A stretch of DNA of 64,000 bases, taken from Bacteroidia bacterium. Its GTDB lineage: Bacteria > Bacteroidota > Bacteroidia > B-17B0 > Aurantibacillaceae. The notes under the pieces are model-generated. The model was not told the origin of the DNA. It searched no databases and saw only the letters and a list, made by a program, of their open reading frames with translations. Positions within the stretch are counted from its first letter, which is position 1, and every line of letters starts with the position of its first letter. Location: the NCBI GenBank assembly GCA_016787785.1, contig JAEUTO010000004.1, positions 1 to 64,000 on the forward strand, read 5' to 3'. The position numbers and the translations under genes were made by a program. Positions 10,494 through 20,372 of the stretch are shown piece after piece.

Positions 10494-11426
10494 ATGAAAA
10501 ATTCAAAAACACTAATAGTATTGATGCTATGTTTTCAGTGCTACACTACTACTTTATTGGGCCAACAAGAAGTGCAAAACTCATTCTATATGTTTAACCC
10601 TTCAGTTTTAAATCCGGCGTACGCTGGCAGTCGTAATGCTTTAAGTGCGGTTCTGGATGCTCGCAGTCAATGGGCCGGATGGGTTGGAGCACCTAAAACA
10701 AATGCTTTTACATTACATTCACCACTAAGGAATGAATCTATCGGTTTAGGATTAAATTTGGTAAATGATTTAATCGGACCAACAAATAAAACTGCACTAT
10801 TCGGTGATTTTTCCTATCGAATTCGTTTGAATAAAGCCAATGATCGCTTGTGTTTTGGTGCTCGTGCTGGTGTTGATTTTTCCAGAAGCAACTTGGCAAA
10901 CCTTGATATAAATAATGCATCTGATCCGGTAGTTACAAATAATACCAATTTTAATACAACTACGTTTAATACTGGATTTGGTATTTATTACTATGGCAAA
11001 CTTTTTTTCCTTGGTTTAACAGCGCCAAAAGTCTTACCAAGTAAGTTAAGTAAAGACTCTAATTTCCCTTATTCAAAACAAGTTTTACATTACTACTTAA
11101 TAGCCGGATATGTTTTTAATTTAAATAGCCTTTGGGATCTAAAACCTAGTTGTTCTATAAAATACACTCAAAATGCACCTTTGTCCATGGATGCTAACCT
11201 TTCGGTATTATATAATAGTAAAATATGGTTTGGTATTATGTATCGCTATGGTTCTGCAGCAGGAGCAAGTATCGTGTTCAATTTCACAAAGCAATTAAGA
11301 GTTGGTTATGCCTATGACTACTCTATCAGTAATATGGGTAAATATACTCCCAGCTCACATGAAATCATTTTTGGATTTGACTTACAGCCTACAAATAAAG
11401 CAGTAAAATCCCCTCGATATTTTTAA
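10494..11426 (+). CDS. PorP/SprF family T9SS outer-membrane protein
   Basis: A 310-residue protein with a signal peptide ('TTTLLGQQ') followed by the family hallmarks 'FNPSVLNPAYAGSR' and 'RSQWAGWVGAPK', then a series of amphipathic beta strands and an aromatic-rich end. PorP/SprF proteins sit in the outer membrane. They are needed for export or surface attachment of type B (CHU_C) T9SS cargo. It lies 17 bp after one such cargo gene and 35 bp before an OmpA-family gene, a common three-gene arrangement in this phylum. One operon is likely. Confidence 0.93.
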   Translation: MKNSKTLIVLMLCFQCYTTTLLGQQEVQNSFYMFNPSVLNPAYAGSRNALSAVLDARSQWAGWVGAPKTNAFTLHSPLRNESIGLGLNLVNDLIGPTNKTALFGDFSYRIRLNKANDRLCFGARAGVDFSRSNLANLDINNASDPVVTNNTNFNTTTFNTGFGIYYYGKLFFLGLTAPKVLPSKLSKDSNFPYSKQVLHYYLIAGYVFNLNSLWDLKPSCSIKYTQNAPLSMDANLSVLYNSKIWFGIMYRYGSAAGASIVFNFTKQLRVGYAYDYSISNMGKYTPSSHEIIFGFDLQPTNKAVKSPRYF

Positions 11427-11461
11427 AAAGAAGCACAAATTAACATTAAAGAATTCAGTAA

Positions 11462-13672
11462 ATGAATAAAGCAACATTATTATTTTTGGTTTTATCTACA
11501 ACAAGCCTCTTAAAATCTCAATCGAATAAGGAAAAGATTGCCGATAAGTACTTCGCGAATTTAGAATATTTTCCGGCTTCAAAAATATACGAAGAGTTGG
11601 CACAAGGCAAGCGTGCAAAAGTCAAATATTACCTGAGAGCTGGCGAAAGTAATCTAAATATAGGTAATTACGATAAAGCACAAGAGTATTATGAAAATGC
11701 CTATAAGAATTCTGGTATGTCTGATAAAGATTTCTATAATTATTATCAGGTGCTAAAGTACAATTCAAACTACAACAAAGCTTCCGAAGTGTTTTCAAAA
11801 ATTAGCACCGATCAATATAAATTAATACGTAGTAATATTAATAGCAAAAATTTTACAGTTGAAGAGTTAAAAAAAGATTCGAGTAATTATTCTTTGAAGA
11901 GATTAACCATTAACTCGGAAGAAAATGATTTCTGTCCTTATCTGTTAAATAATCAAATGTATTTTCTCTCTTCCCGAAGAAACACCTCTTTTGTTGGACG
12001 TAAATACGGATGGGATAATTCGTATTATTTAGATGTTTATAAAGGTGCTATAGAAGGAACAGATGTCAAAAAATGTCAAGTTGTTAAAGAAGGATTAAAA
12101 ACAAAAGCTCACGAAGGTCCTATGTGTTTCACTAACGATGGTAATACCCAATTTATAACACGCAATAATTTAGTTAACAATAAACTAAAAAAAAGTAACG
12201 AAAATCAATTAAACCTCAAAATCTTAATAAGAAAAAAGGAAAATAACAATTGGGGCGAATGGATTGAGTTCCCTTTTAATAGCAATGATTACTCCTGCGG
12301 TCATCCTGCAGTAAGTGGCGATGGAAATACATTATACTTTGTTTCTGATATGCCCGGTAGTTTTGGTTTAACAGATATTTGGGTATCCCGCTATAAAAAC
12401 AACAATTGGTCAAAACCTGAGAACTTAGGTAAATCTGTTAATTCAGAAGGTAGAGAAATGTTCCCGTATTTATTTAACAATGAAGTCCTTTTTTATTCAA
12501 GTGATGGGAAAGTGGGATTAGGGGGATTAGATATATTTTACACCATGCCAACGGAGAATGATTATTTTGAAGCGCAGAACTTAGGTTACCCAATCAACTC
12601 AAGGTTTGATGATTTTGGTTTTTTAGCAAAAACAACCACTCAAGGTTATTTTGCAAGTAATAGGGGTGAAACAAAAGATGATATTTATAGCTTTGAATCA
12701 ATTAATCCAATTATTGGAGGTGTTATTAATCTAATTGTGAAAGATAAAATTACAAAAAAAATTGTCCCAAATACTAATATAGTTTTAATGGCAGAAAATA
12801 ACAAATCCATCTATAAAGGTATAACCGATGATAAGGGAGAGATTAAGTTTAATGTTTTAGATGACAAAGGATATAAAATATCTGCGAATAAAGCTGGGTA
12901 CAAAGATGGCGTTGAAAAAATTAAACAGGGCGAGCTTAAAGTATTAGCAAATTCTAAAAAAGAAATATTTATTGAAAGCATGATTTTTGGTTTGACATGC
13001 TTAATAAGTGATGCTGAGAGTGCATTACCAATTGAGGGAGTTAAAATTACAATTACCGATGGTTTTAATCAAACACAGTCTATGAATTTTACGACCGATA
13101 AAGAAGGTGGTTTTAAGTATACCTATAAAGATAAAAAAATAGGTGATGAGTTGTCATACGTCATCAAATTAGAAAAAGAAGGTTATTTAACCAAAACTCA
13201 ACCTGTTGATATGGTTATTAAAACCGATGGTTATATCGTTTTGAACGATTACCTAAACAACAAAATGAGTAAAATGAAATTGGGTACCGATATCGGAAAG
13301 TCCGTAGATCTCAAATCAATTTATTTTGATCTCGACCAATCGGCCGTTCGCATGGATGCGAAATTGGAGTTAGATAAAATTGTTCAGTTATTAAAACAGA
13401 ATCCGGAAATTGTCATTGAGCTTAGTTCACATACAGATTGCAGGGGTAGTGCTATAAGAAATTTAACGTTATCTGATAAACGCGCAAAAGCCTCCGCAGG
13501 TTATATCATTTCAAAAGGCATAAGTCAAACTCGTATTTATGGGAAAGGTTATGGTGAATCTAAATTAATTAATGACTGTAAATGCGAAAACACGATTAAT
13601 ATCCCTTGTAATGAAGAGCAGCACGCTCAAAATCGTAGAACCGAATTTAAGATCACAAAGATAAAACCATAA
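11462..13672 (+). CDS. OmpA-family protein with TPR, PD40 and carboxypeptidase-regulatory-like domains
   Basis: A 736-residue protein. After the signal peptide come TPR-like helices (about 20-130), then PD40/WD40-like propeller blades ('DGNTLYFVSDMPG', 'LGGLDIFYTMP') to about 415. Two beta-sandwich segments resembling carboxypeptidase-regulatory domains follow (about 420-590). The end is an OmpA C-terminal peptidoglycan-binding domain ('IELSSHTDCRGS', 'LSDKRAKA', 'NRRTEF'). Such proteins are linked to PorP/SprF systems and probably tether them to the cell wall. It closes the putative operon starting at 6169. Confidence 0.9.
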   Translation: MNKATLLFLVLSTTSLLKSQSNKEKIADKYFANLEYFPASKIYEELAQGKRAKVKYYLRAGESNLNIGNYDKAQEYYENAYKNSGMSDKDFYNYYQVLKYNSNYNKASEVFSKISTDQYKLIRSNINSKNFTVEELKKDSSNYSLKRLTINSEENDFCPYLLNNQMYFLSSRRNTSFVGRKYGWDNSYYLDVYKGAIEGTDVKKCQVVKEGLKTKAHEGPMCFTNDGNTQFITRNNLVNNKLKKSNENQLNLKILIRKKENNNWGEWIEFPFNSNDYSCGHPAVSGDGNTLYFVSDMPGSFGLTDIWVSRYKNNNWSKPENLGKSVNSEGREMFPYLFNNEVLFYSSDGKVGLGGLDIFYTMPTENDYFEAQNLGYPINSRFDDFGFLAKTTTQGYFASNRGETKDDIYSFESINPIIGGVINLIVKDKITKKIVPNTNIVLMAENNKSIYKGITDDKGEIKFNVLDDKGYKISANKAGYKDGVEKIKQGELKVLANSKKEIFIESMIFGLTCLISDAESALPIEGVKITITDGFNQTQSMNFTTDKEGGFKYTYKDKKIGDELSYVIKLEKEGYLTKTQPVDMVIKTDGYIVLNDYLNNKMSKMKLGTDIGKSVDLKSIYFDLDQSAVRMDAKLELDKIVQLLKQNPEIVIELSSHTDCRGSAIRNLTLSDKRAKASAGYIISKGISQTRIYGKGYGESKLINDCKCENTINIPCNEEQHAQNRRTEFKITKIKP

Positions 13673-13709
13673 TTGTGCTATAATATACTTTAACAGATAA
13701 GTAAGTAAG

Positions 13710-13740
13710 CATTCATATTAACTCATTGTTAATATGAATG
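13710..13740. terminator. Perfect 13-bp inverted repeat after the OmpA gene
   Basis: CATTCATATTAAC, a 5-nt loop, then GTTAATATGAATG. It lies about 40 bp after the stop codon. It lacks a following T-run, so it may stabilise the mRNA end rather than act as a classical terminator. The rest of the 308-bp gap (13673-13980) holds only the control element before the next gene. Confidence 0.5.
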
Positions 13741-13892
13741 GTGCCTACAAAAAAATGCAAACAACTATACTTAATGAAGGAGCTCATTTACCATTCTTTA
13801 AAACTCGACCTTTATACCCCTAATTAATACAATATATACTATTTTATTGTTTTTTGAACCATTTAGCCTTCATTTCATTCCTTTAAACCACC

Positions 13893-13965
13893 TGTTAATG
13901 CCCTAAAACCTCATTCAGGTTAATACGCTGTTGAAACAGTTTTTTTAGTATTTAACTTTAGTTTA
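13893..13965 (+). promoter_or_regulatory. Second copy of the shared adhesin upstream element
   Basis: TGTTAATGCCCTAAAAC, TCATTCAGGTTAAT, CTGTT and TTAACTTTAGTTTA lie 16-88 bp before the start codon. They match the element at 6084-6155 block for block, with similar spacing to the start codon (88 versus 85 bp). Co-regulation of the two paralogues is the simple reading. Confidence 0.65.
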
Positions 13966-13980
13966 ATAAAATTATTTGTA

Positions 13981-16900
13981 ATGAAAAATAATCTGACTTT
14001 TTTGATCTGTAAGGTACTGCTACTGTTAATCTGCACCTCAACTTTTGCTGATAATGGTGCTAATCCTTTTGGCAATTTTAAAAATGTTGCTTCGTCCGCT
14101 CAAATAGAAACCGATCCCGCCCTAAAACAAAAAGTAAACCAATGGATGGATCAATCCAAAGTTTTGGGCTTTCAGGAAAATAAAGGTCAAATTATAGGAG
14201 ATGATGGTAAACCTGCAGATTTCGTTTTATATAAAGCCGAAGCGCCTAATTTAAATATTTGGGTAACCAATACGGGGCTTACCTATCAGTTTTTTAAATT
14301 AGAAGAAGATGAGGAAGAAGAAAGAGAAAGGAAGCAGAAGAAAGGAAATATTGATAAATCAGAGGGTGAAAAAGATGCAAAAACAAATTGGTATAGAGTT
14401 GATATGGTTCTTAAAGGAGCTAACATCAAAAAAGAAAACATAATAACGGAAGGTAATATTACCCAAGGCGAAGTAAATTACTACTTAGGCCATTGTCCCA
14501 ACGGAATTTTTAACGCAAAAACATTCACAAAAGTAATCATCAAAGAAGTATATAAAGGAATAGATTGGGTAATATATACATCAAAAGAAGGGGGCATAAA
14601 ACACGATTTCATTGTTCATCCGCAAGCCGACCCCAATCAAATAAAATTAATTTACGAAGGAAACGGAAAATTTAATGTAAAAAATAATCAAATTCTTTTC
14701 GAAAACAAACTCGGTAAAGTTATTGAAGGAAATTTACTCTGCTATCAGGGTAGTGAATCAAACGTAATTCAATCAAATTACGCAGTTAAAGAAAATGAAT
14801 ATTCAATGTACTTAGGTGCAGGGAATTTATCTGCGGAGCCATCAAATTTAAAAAAAACTAAAAAAGGTGTTTTCTCTTATGAAGTATCTGTTGAGCTTAA
14901 TGAGTATAACAAAAACGAAACACTTATAATCGATCCCCAACTAACTTGGTCTACCTTTTTTGGATCAAACAACGCCGATGGAACGTATGATATTAAATTA
15001 GATCCAAGCGGTAATATTTATTTAGTTGGTTATACATCCTCAACAACATTTCCTTTGCAAAACCTTGGTGGTGCCTATAATCAAATAACTTCAACCGGAT
15101 GGGAAGGAGTTATTTTGCGCTTCAACAGTTCTATGGCACTTACCTGGTCTACTTATTATGGCGGCAGTGGTATGGATGAACTCCGTTCTGTAGCCATTGA
15201 TCCAAGTGGTAATATTTATCTTGCAGGAATGACTTCGTCAACCAATTTCCCGTTGCAAAATTTGGCAGGTGCATATAACCAAGCAACCTTAAACGGGAGT
15301 AGTGATGCGGTTATTCTTTGTTTTACAAATACTGGAGTTCGCACTTGGGCAACTTATTATGGTGGTAATGCTGCCGATTGGGGAAACTCAATAGCACTTG
15401 ATGCATCGGGGAATATACTTGTTACGGGCCATACACAATCCAACGTTTTCCCAACGCAAAATTGGGCGGGTGCATATAATCAAGCTGTTTATGGTGGTGG
15501 TACAGGAGATGTTTTTATTTTAAGATTTACCAATGCGGGTGTAAGAGTATGGGCAACATATTACGGTGGCAACGGCATTACCAGTCAAGAACAAGGTAAT
15601 TCAATAACTTGTGATCCTGCAGGTAATATTTATGTCGCAGGCCTCGCATCCTCAGCAAATTTCCCAATACTAAACTGGGCAGGTGCATATAATCAATCAA
15701 TTTTAGGGAATACTGCCGGTGATGCTTTTATTTTACGTTTCACAAATGCTGGCGTACGTACGTGGGCAACTTTTTATGGTGCTAATGCTGGTGTTAGTAC
15801 TGCGCATTGCGTTAAAATCGATCCTGTTGGAAATATTTATGTAGTAGGTTCTACGGCTGCTTCAAACTTTCCAACCCAAGTTCTTTTCGGAGCATATAAT
15901 CAAACAGTTTTTGGTGGTTCAAGTGATGCGTATATTTTGAAATTTACAAGTAGTGGCGTTCGCACTTGGGCTACATTCTATGGTGGCAACGGGGCGGAGT
16001 CAATAAGTTTGAATGGAGCAGGTGGTAATAATTTGGCTTTTGATAACTGTGGTAACGTATACATGAGTTTTAGAACTTATTCAACAAATAACTTTACGCT
16101 AGGAAACTCAAGTTGCGGTTTTTATAACCCTTCATTAAGTGGTGCTTCTGATCTTTTCTTAGTTAAATTTAACTCACTAAATTCGGTTATTTGGGCCACA
16201 TATTTTGGCGGATCTTCTAATGATTGGCGTGAACCTTTAACTACTGATAATGCCGGGAATTTATTTTTTTCAGGTGAATGGAATGCGAGCAGCGCTTCTC
16301 CGTTAGCAAATCCTGGTGGTGGTGCCTATTATGATGCAACAGCTAATGGTAGTGATGAAATATTTATTTCTAAATTTATACCCGTACCACCCACTTACAC
16401 TCAAACTCAAGTTAACCCAACTGCCTGTGCATGTAATGGCGTTGCAACAATAAGTGTCACTTGCGGTGAGGCGCCTTATAATTATTATTGGAGTAATGCA
16501 GTTAGTGTTTTAAATACCACCCTTACAACTCATAGCATCTCAGGTTTGTGTCCCGGTGTTTATCAGGTAACGGTAACAAGTAATTGCAATTATACATATA
16601 CAACAACATATACCCTTATAGGTACTGCCTCTACACTCACAGCAAATATCACAACTTTTAATGCAAGTTGTACAAATCCAACAGGTAGTGTAACTATTAA
16701 TAGTGTTACAAACGGCGTTCCTAATTACACAATAGCCGAGGGTACAACTACCTTGGCTGCAAACGTAAATGTACCTTACACTATTTCCGGTGCCACAGTT
16801 GGTACACATACGTACATAATAACAAGCTCTAATGGTTGTAGTACAACCTTTACGGCAATAATTTTACCCGGTGGCACAATGCCAAATATTAGTATAGCGC

Positions 16901-19062
16901 CAACCGCCACACTTACCTGTTTAACTAATTCGTTAATTGTTACAGGCACATCAACAACAAGTGGTGTAAGCTATTCATGGTCCCCACAAAATGTAAGTAC
17001 CAATACCGCAGTAGCAACAAGTGCTGGCAATTACACTTTAGTCGTAACAAATACAGTAAGCGGATGTTCATCATCTTCAGTAATCGCTGTTACACAAAAC
17101 ACAACTGTACCCAATATTTCAGCAAGCATTAGCGGTACACTAACTTGTTTAACAACAAGTGTAATTTTAACTGGTACCTCAACAACTTCCGGTGTTACAT
17201 ATTCATGGCAACCACAAAATGTAAACACCAATACTGCCGTTGCAACAGTCGCGGGTAATTACACCTTTTTTGTAATTGATCCAAGCAATGGTTGCGCCTC
17301 AACATCTGTAGTAGCTGTTACTCAAAATATCACACCCCCTAATTTTACTGCTTTATCAAGCAATAATTTAAACTGTTTATTGTCTACCGCTACTCTTACA
17401 GCTAGTGGTACAGGTATTGTATTTGTGTGGAATGGTGGCGCTTTAAGTAATGCTGCAAATCCGGCCGTGGTTAGTGTGGTCGGGTCTTACAGCGTTACTG
17501 CTACTAATTCTTCTAATGGTTGTGCTTCTTCATCGGTTATCACTGTTACTCAAAACACAACAACACCTGGTGTATCAGCATCGGTTTCAGGCACGCTTAG
17601 CTGTTCTGCAAGTTCGGCAACTCTAACAGGCTCTTCAATAACAAGCGGTGCAACTTATTCTTGGTTACCCCAAAACGTAAATACTAATACTGCAGTCGCA
17701 ACAAGTCCCGGTAATTATACGTGTATTGTAACCGATCCTTTAAACGGTTGTATGAATTCAACAATTGTTACACTAAATTCAGTGCCAATGTTCACGGCTA
17801 ATATTTCTGTATTAAATCAAATTAATTGTTTTGGCAACAATAATGGGGTCGTACAAATAAATAATTCTGGTGGCAATCCACCTTTTAGCATCACCAATCT
17901 TAATAATAGCAATAACATAAATAACATATTCTCTTTTCCTGTTAACTTAGGTGGCTTATCTGCTGCAAACTATTCTATTCAAATCACCGATGCTAATGGC
18001 TGCAGCCAAATACTTTTTGCAAGCATTAATCAACCACCTGCGCTCAGTATCGGTTTAAATGGCAATACTACTATTTGCGAAGGTCAAAGCACTGCAATAA
18101 CTTCAACCGTTTCAGGTGGTACAGCTCCTTATGCGTTTATGTGGTCACCTATCGGCGGTAGCACTCCTGTTTTAAATACTTCCCCTAGTATCAATACTTC
18201 ATTTACTGTAACTGTAACCGATAACAATGGCTGTCAAACAGCCGCTAATGTCGCAATTATTGTTAATCCTAAACCTAATGCTTCTTTGGTCAATAATAAA
18301 GTATATGGTTGTGCTCCTATATGCGCTTCATTTAGTCTATCTCAATCTCAAGGAACAGGTTATTCTTACAACTGGTCATTTACTAATAATGCAACAGGTA
18401 GCATTACCGCCTCGCCACTTTATAATCCCGAGCTTTGTTTTAATACTCCGGGTACGTACAACGCAAGTTTACTAATTACAACCCCCGCAGGTTGTACTAC
18501 AAGTATTAATTACAATACTCTCATAAATGTATACACTAAACCAAATGCCGATTTTTCTGCATCTCCTGATAAACCAAGTATTCTTGAGCCTACAGTTAGT
18601 TTTACTAATTTAAGCACAGGCGCAACCAACTACGCCTGGTATAATATAAATGAAGCATTCTCTAATCAAACTAACGTAACGTATGCTTTTCAAGATCCGG
18701 GCAAGTTTTTGATTACTCTTATCGCATCCAATGGCCAGTGCTCTGATACAATGTCTAAAGTAATAATTATCGAGGATGAGTTCTTATTCTACATCCCAAA
18801 CACATTTACACCAAACAATGATAATTTAAATGACTTCTTTTACCCGGTTATGTCCGGATACAAAGATGATAACTACAACTTTTCAGTTTTTGACCGGTGG
18901 GGGGCTCAAATTTTTCACACCACTGATCCGCGTTCAAAAGGTTGGGATGGCTTTTATAAAGGCGAGTTTTGCAAAGACGATGCCTATGTTTGGAAAGTTA
19001 ATGTAACAACCAATAAAGGTATTAACAAAGCGTTTACAGGTCATGTAACTCTGTTAAAATAA
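13981..19062 (+). CDS. Second giant adhesin-like protein: DUF7948, SBBP propeller, Ig-like and PKD domains, T9SS type B domain
   Basis: A 1693-residue paralogue of the protein at 6169. Order: signal peptide; DUF7948-type region ('FQENKGQI', about 60-320); long SBBP propeller with repeated 'NAGVRVWATYYGGNG' and 'DPSGNIYLAGMTSS'; Cys-rich domains; four Ig-like repeats of about 76 residues; a SprB-like repeat ('INCFGNNNGVVQI'); a PKD domain near 1500; and a C-terminal CHU_C type B sorting domain ('IPNTFTPNNDNLNDFF ... VFDRWGAQIF'). It is probably a surface adhesin exported by T9SS through PorP/SprF. Its own PorP/SprF is absent, so it may share the one at 10494. Confidence 0.9.
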   Translation: MKNNLTFLICKVLLLLICTSTFADNGANPFGNFKNVASSAQIETDPALKQKVNQWMDQSKVLGFQENKGQIIGDDGKPADFVLYKAEAPNLNIWVTNTGLTYQFFKLEEDEEEERERKQKKGNIDKSEGEKDAKTNWYRVDMVLKGANIKKENIITEGNITQGEVNYYLGHCPNGIFNAKTFTKVIIKEVYKGIDWVIYTSKEGGIKHDFIVHPQADPNQIKLIYEGNGKFNVKNNQILFENKLGKVIEGNLLCYQGSESNVIQSNYAVKENEYSMYLGAGNLSAEPSNLKKTKKGVFSYEVSVELNEYNKNETLIIDPQLTWSTFFGSNNADGTYDIKLDPSGNIYLVGYTSSTTFPLQNLGGAYNQITSTGWEGVILRFNSSMALTWSTYYGGSGMDELRSVAIDPSGNIYLAGMTSSTNFPLQNLAGAYNQATLNGSSDAVILCFTNTGVRTWATYYGGNAADWGNSIALDASGNILVTGHTQSNVFPTQNWAGAYNQAVYGGGTGDVFILRFTNAGVRVWATYYGGNGITSQEQGNSITCDPAGNIYVAGLASSANFPILNWAGAYNQSILGNTAGDAFILRFTNAGVRTWATFYGANAGVSTAHCVKIDPVGNIYVVGSTAASNFPTQVLFGAYNQTVFGGSSDAYILKFTSSGVRTWATFYGGNGAESISLNGAGGNNLAFDNCGNVYMSFRTYSTNNFTLGNSSCGFYNPSLSGASDLFLVKFNSLNSVIWATYFGGSSNDWREPLTTDNAGNLFFSGEWNASSASPLANPGGGAYYDATANGSDEIFISKFIPVPPTYTQTQVNPTACACNGVATISVTCGEAPYNYYWSNAVSVLNTTLTTHSISGLCPGVYQVTVTSNCNYTYTTTYTLIGTASTLTANITTFNASCTNPTGSVTINSVTNGVPNYTIAEGTTTLAANVNVPYTISGATVGTHTYIITSSNGCSTTFTAIILPGGTMPNISIAPTATLTCLTNSLIVTGTSTTSGVSYSWSPQNVSTNTAVATSAGNYTLVVTNTVSGCSSSSVIAVTQNTTVPNISASISGTLTCLTTSVILTGTSTTSGVTYSWQPQNVNTNTAVATVAGNYTFFVIDPSNGCASTSVVAVTQNITPPNFTALSSNNLNCLLSTATLTASGTGIVFVWNGGALSNAANPAVVSVVGSYSVTATNSSNGCASSSVITVTQNTTTPGVSASVSGTLSCSASSATLTGSSITSGATYSWLPQNVNTNTAVATSPGNYTCIVTDPLNGCMNSTIVTLNSVPMFTANISVLNQINCFGNNNGVVQINNSGGNPPFSITNLNNSNNINNIFSFPVNLGGLSAANYSIQITDANGCSQILFASINQPPALSIGLNGNTTICEGQSTAITSTVSGGTAPYAFMWSPIGGSTPVLNTSPSINTSFTVTVTDNNGCQTAANVAIIVNPKPNASLVNNKVYGCAPICASFSLSQSQGTGYSYNWSFTNNATGSITASPLYNPELCFNTPGTYNASLLITTPAGCTTSINYNTLINVYTKPNADFSASPDKPSILEPTVSFTNLSTGATNYAWYNINEAFSNQTNVTYAFQDPGKFLITLIASNGQCSDTMSKVIIIEDEFLFYIPNTFTPNNDNLNDFFYPVMSGYKDDNYNFSVFDRWGAQIFHTTDPRSKGWDGFYKGEFCKDDAYVWKVNVTTNKGINKAFTGHVTLLK
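16915..17780 (+). repeat. Tandem 228-bp Ig-like repeats inside the second adhesin
   Basis: Units start at 16915, 17143, 17371 and 17599, again with 228-bp spacing. Unit 3 lacks the 'TSTTSGV' stretch and is the most diverged. Protein similarity to the repeats at 9070-9981 is high, but many synonymous positions differ, so the two arrays are not a recent copy of each other. Confidence 0.85.
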
Positions 19063-19075
19063 ATTATAAATAAAA

Positions 19076-19657
19076 ATGAAAAAACAACTTTTTTTACTCT
19101 CTGTTTTGGCACTTATTTGTACAAAAGTAAGTGCCCAACTCAATCTTACTTCTCCTAATGGTGGTGAAAATTGGGCAGTAGGATCCTCACATCAAATAAC
19201 ATTCAGTGGGGCAGGCTCTGCAATTATAAAATACAGTATAAATAATGGTGTAAGCTGGTTAAATATTAGCTCTACATCTGGTAGTCCATACACATGGATT
19301 GTTCCAAATACACCTTCTACACAATGTCGAGTTAAAATTCAATGGTGTGGTTCTTGTGTTGATTCATCAAGTACTGTATTTACTATATCTGCGCCAACTT
19401 TACTATCCGAAAATAGCTTTGAAAACAAAGTAGTTAAAATATACCCTAATCCTTGCAGTTCAGTTCTATACATTGAGGGAAGTGCTAATGAAAAATCAAA
19501 AGCAGAAATACTGAACGTATTTGGAGAAGTTTTAATTAGTTACATAGGTACACTTAGTTCATATTCAGTGGATATTTCAGAGTTACCATCAGGAGTTTAT
19601 ATATTGAAACAGGGTGTAGGTTCAAATTTAATTCAGAAAAAATTCATTAAAAATTAG
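19076..19657 (+). CDS. Small secreted protein with Ser/Thr-rich adhesive domain and T9SS sorting domain
   Basis: A 193-residue protein with a signal peptide (about 1-20). A beta-sandwich opens with 'LTSPNGGENWAVGSSHQI' and resembles the GPI-anchored/KNH-like 'NGGE-W' domain of many Bacteroidota surface proteins. A type A T9SS domain follows ('VVKIYPNPCSSVLYIEG'). It starts 13 bp after the second giant adhesin, so it is probably co-transcribed with it. Function beyond secretion is unknown. Confidence 0.85.
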   Translation: MKKQLFLLSVLALICTKVSAQLNLTSPNGGENWAVGSSHQITFSGAGSAIIKYSINNGVSWLNISSTSGSPYTWIVPNTPSTQCRVKIQWCGSCVDSSSTVFTISAPTLLSENSFENKVVKIYPNPCSSVLYIEGSANEKSKAEILNVFGEVLISYIGTLSSYSVDISELPSGVYILKQGVGSNLIQKKFIKN

Positions 19658-19668
19658 ATAAAACTCAG

Positions 19669-19767
19669 ATGAAAACAAAAAATCAATTTACTAATTTCAT
19701 TATGTGAATAGCAATATTTCTCCCTGCATTTTCAGTCTGTCAAAATTTCGTTCGGGCAAAAAAATGA
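19669..19767 (+). pseudogene. Broken signal-peptide remnant
   Basis: An ATG frame reads 'MKTKNQFTNFIM', then a TGA at 19705-19707, then 'IAIFLPAFSVCQNFVRAKK' before another stop. Without the first stop this would be a normal export signal, so it looks like the decayed start of a secreted-protein gene. Nothing recognisable follows up to 19900. Confidence 0.4.
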
Positions 19768-19907
19768 GTGGGATATCGGCTGATGTTGGTAACTCTATTA
19801 CTTGAATAAATGGTAGATAATATGGCTTCAAATAGAGGTTAATAACAAAATAATTTTTAATCGTAATGCAATTGCTTACCTTCAGGCAACAAACATTTCC
19901 TCAAATT

Positions 19908-20372
19908 ATGAATAATAAGGAACTAATAACAAAATTTTACATGTCTTTTGCTAAAGCTGATGCAGATGAAATGATAAATTGCTATGATTCAATAATTACA
20001 TTTACCGACCCGGCCTTTGGCACATTAAGTAGCAATGAGGTTAAAAATATGTGGCGTATGCTTATTGAAAGAAGTAAAGGAAATTTGGAAATCACATTTG
20101 ATAATGTTGAAGCAAATGATAAAACTGGTTCGGCAAACTGGACAGCTATTTATTTTTATGGAGATACTCAAAGGAAAATTACAAATAAGATTTCGGCTAA
20201 GTTTGAATTCGATAATGGTAAGATAATTAAACATACAGATCATTTTAATTTATGGAAATGGACCCAACAAGCCTTCGGTTGGAAAGGGTATTTATTTGGG
20301 TGGACTTCGCTTATGAAAAAAAAGATTCAGTCGCAAACAGCTTCCTTATTACAAAGTTACAGCTCAAATTAA
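19908..20372 (+). CDS. NTF2-like (SnoaL-like) small protein
   Basis: About 154 residues from the chosen ATG at 19908; a longer start at 19866 would add a poorly structured tail. The pattern 'LITKFYMSFAKADADEMI', 'FTDPAFGTL' and a closing 'HTDHFNLWKWTQQAFGWKG' fits the nuclear-transport-factor-2 / SnoaL cone fold. Members range from isomerases and cyclases to ligand-binding proteins, so no reaction can be assigned. There is no signal peptide, so it is cytoplasmic. It sits at the left border of the accessory island and ends about 300 bp before a bidirectional terminator. Confidence 0.75.
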   Translation: MNNKELITKFYMSFAKADADEMINCYDSIITFTDPAFGTLSSNEVKNMWRMLIERSKGNLEITFDNVEANDKTGSANWTAIYFYGDTQRKITNKISAKFEFDNGKIIKHTDHFNLWKWTQQAFGWKGYLFGWTSLMKKKIQSQTASLLQSYSSN

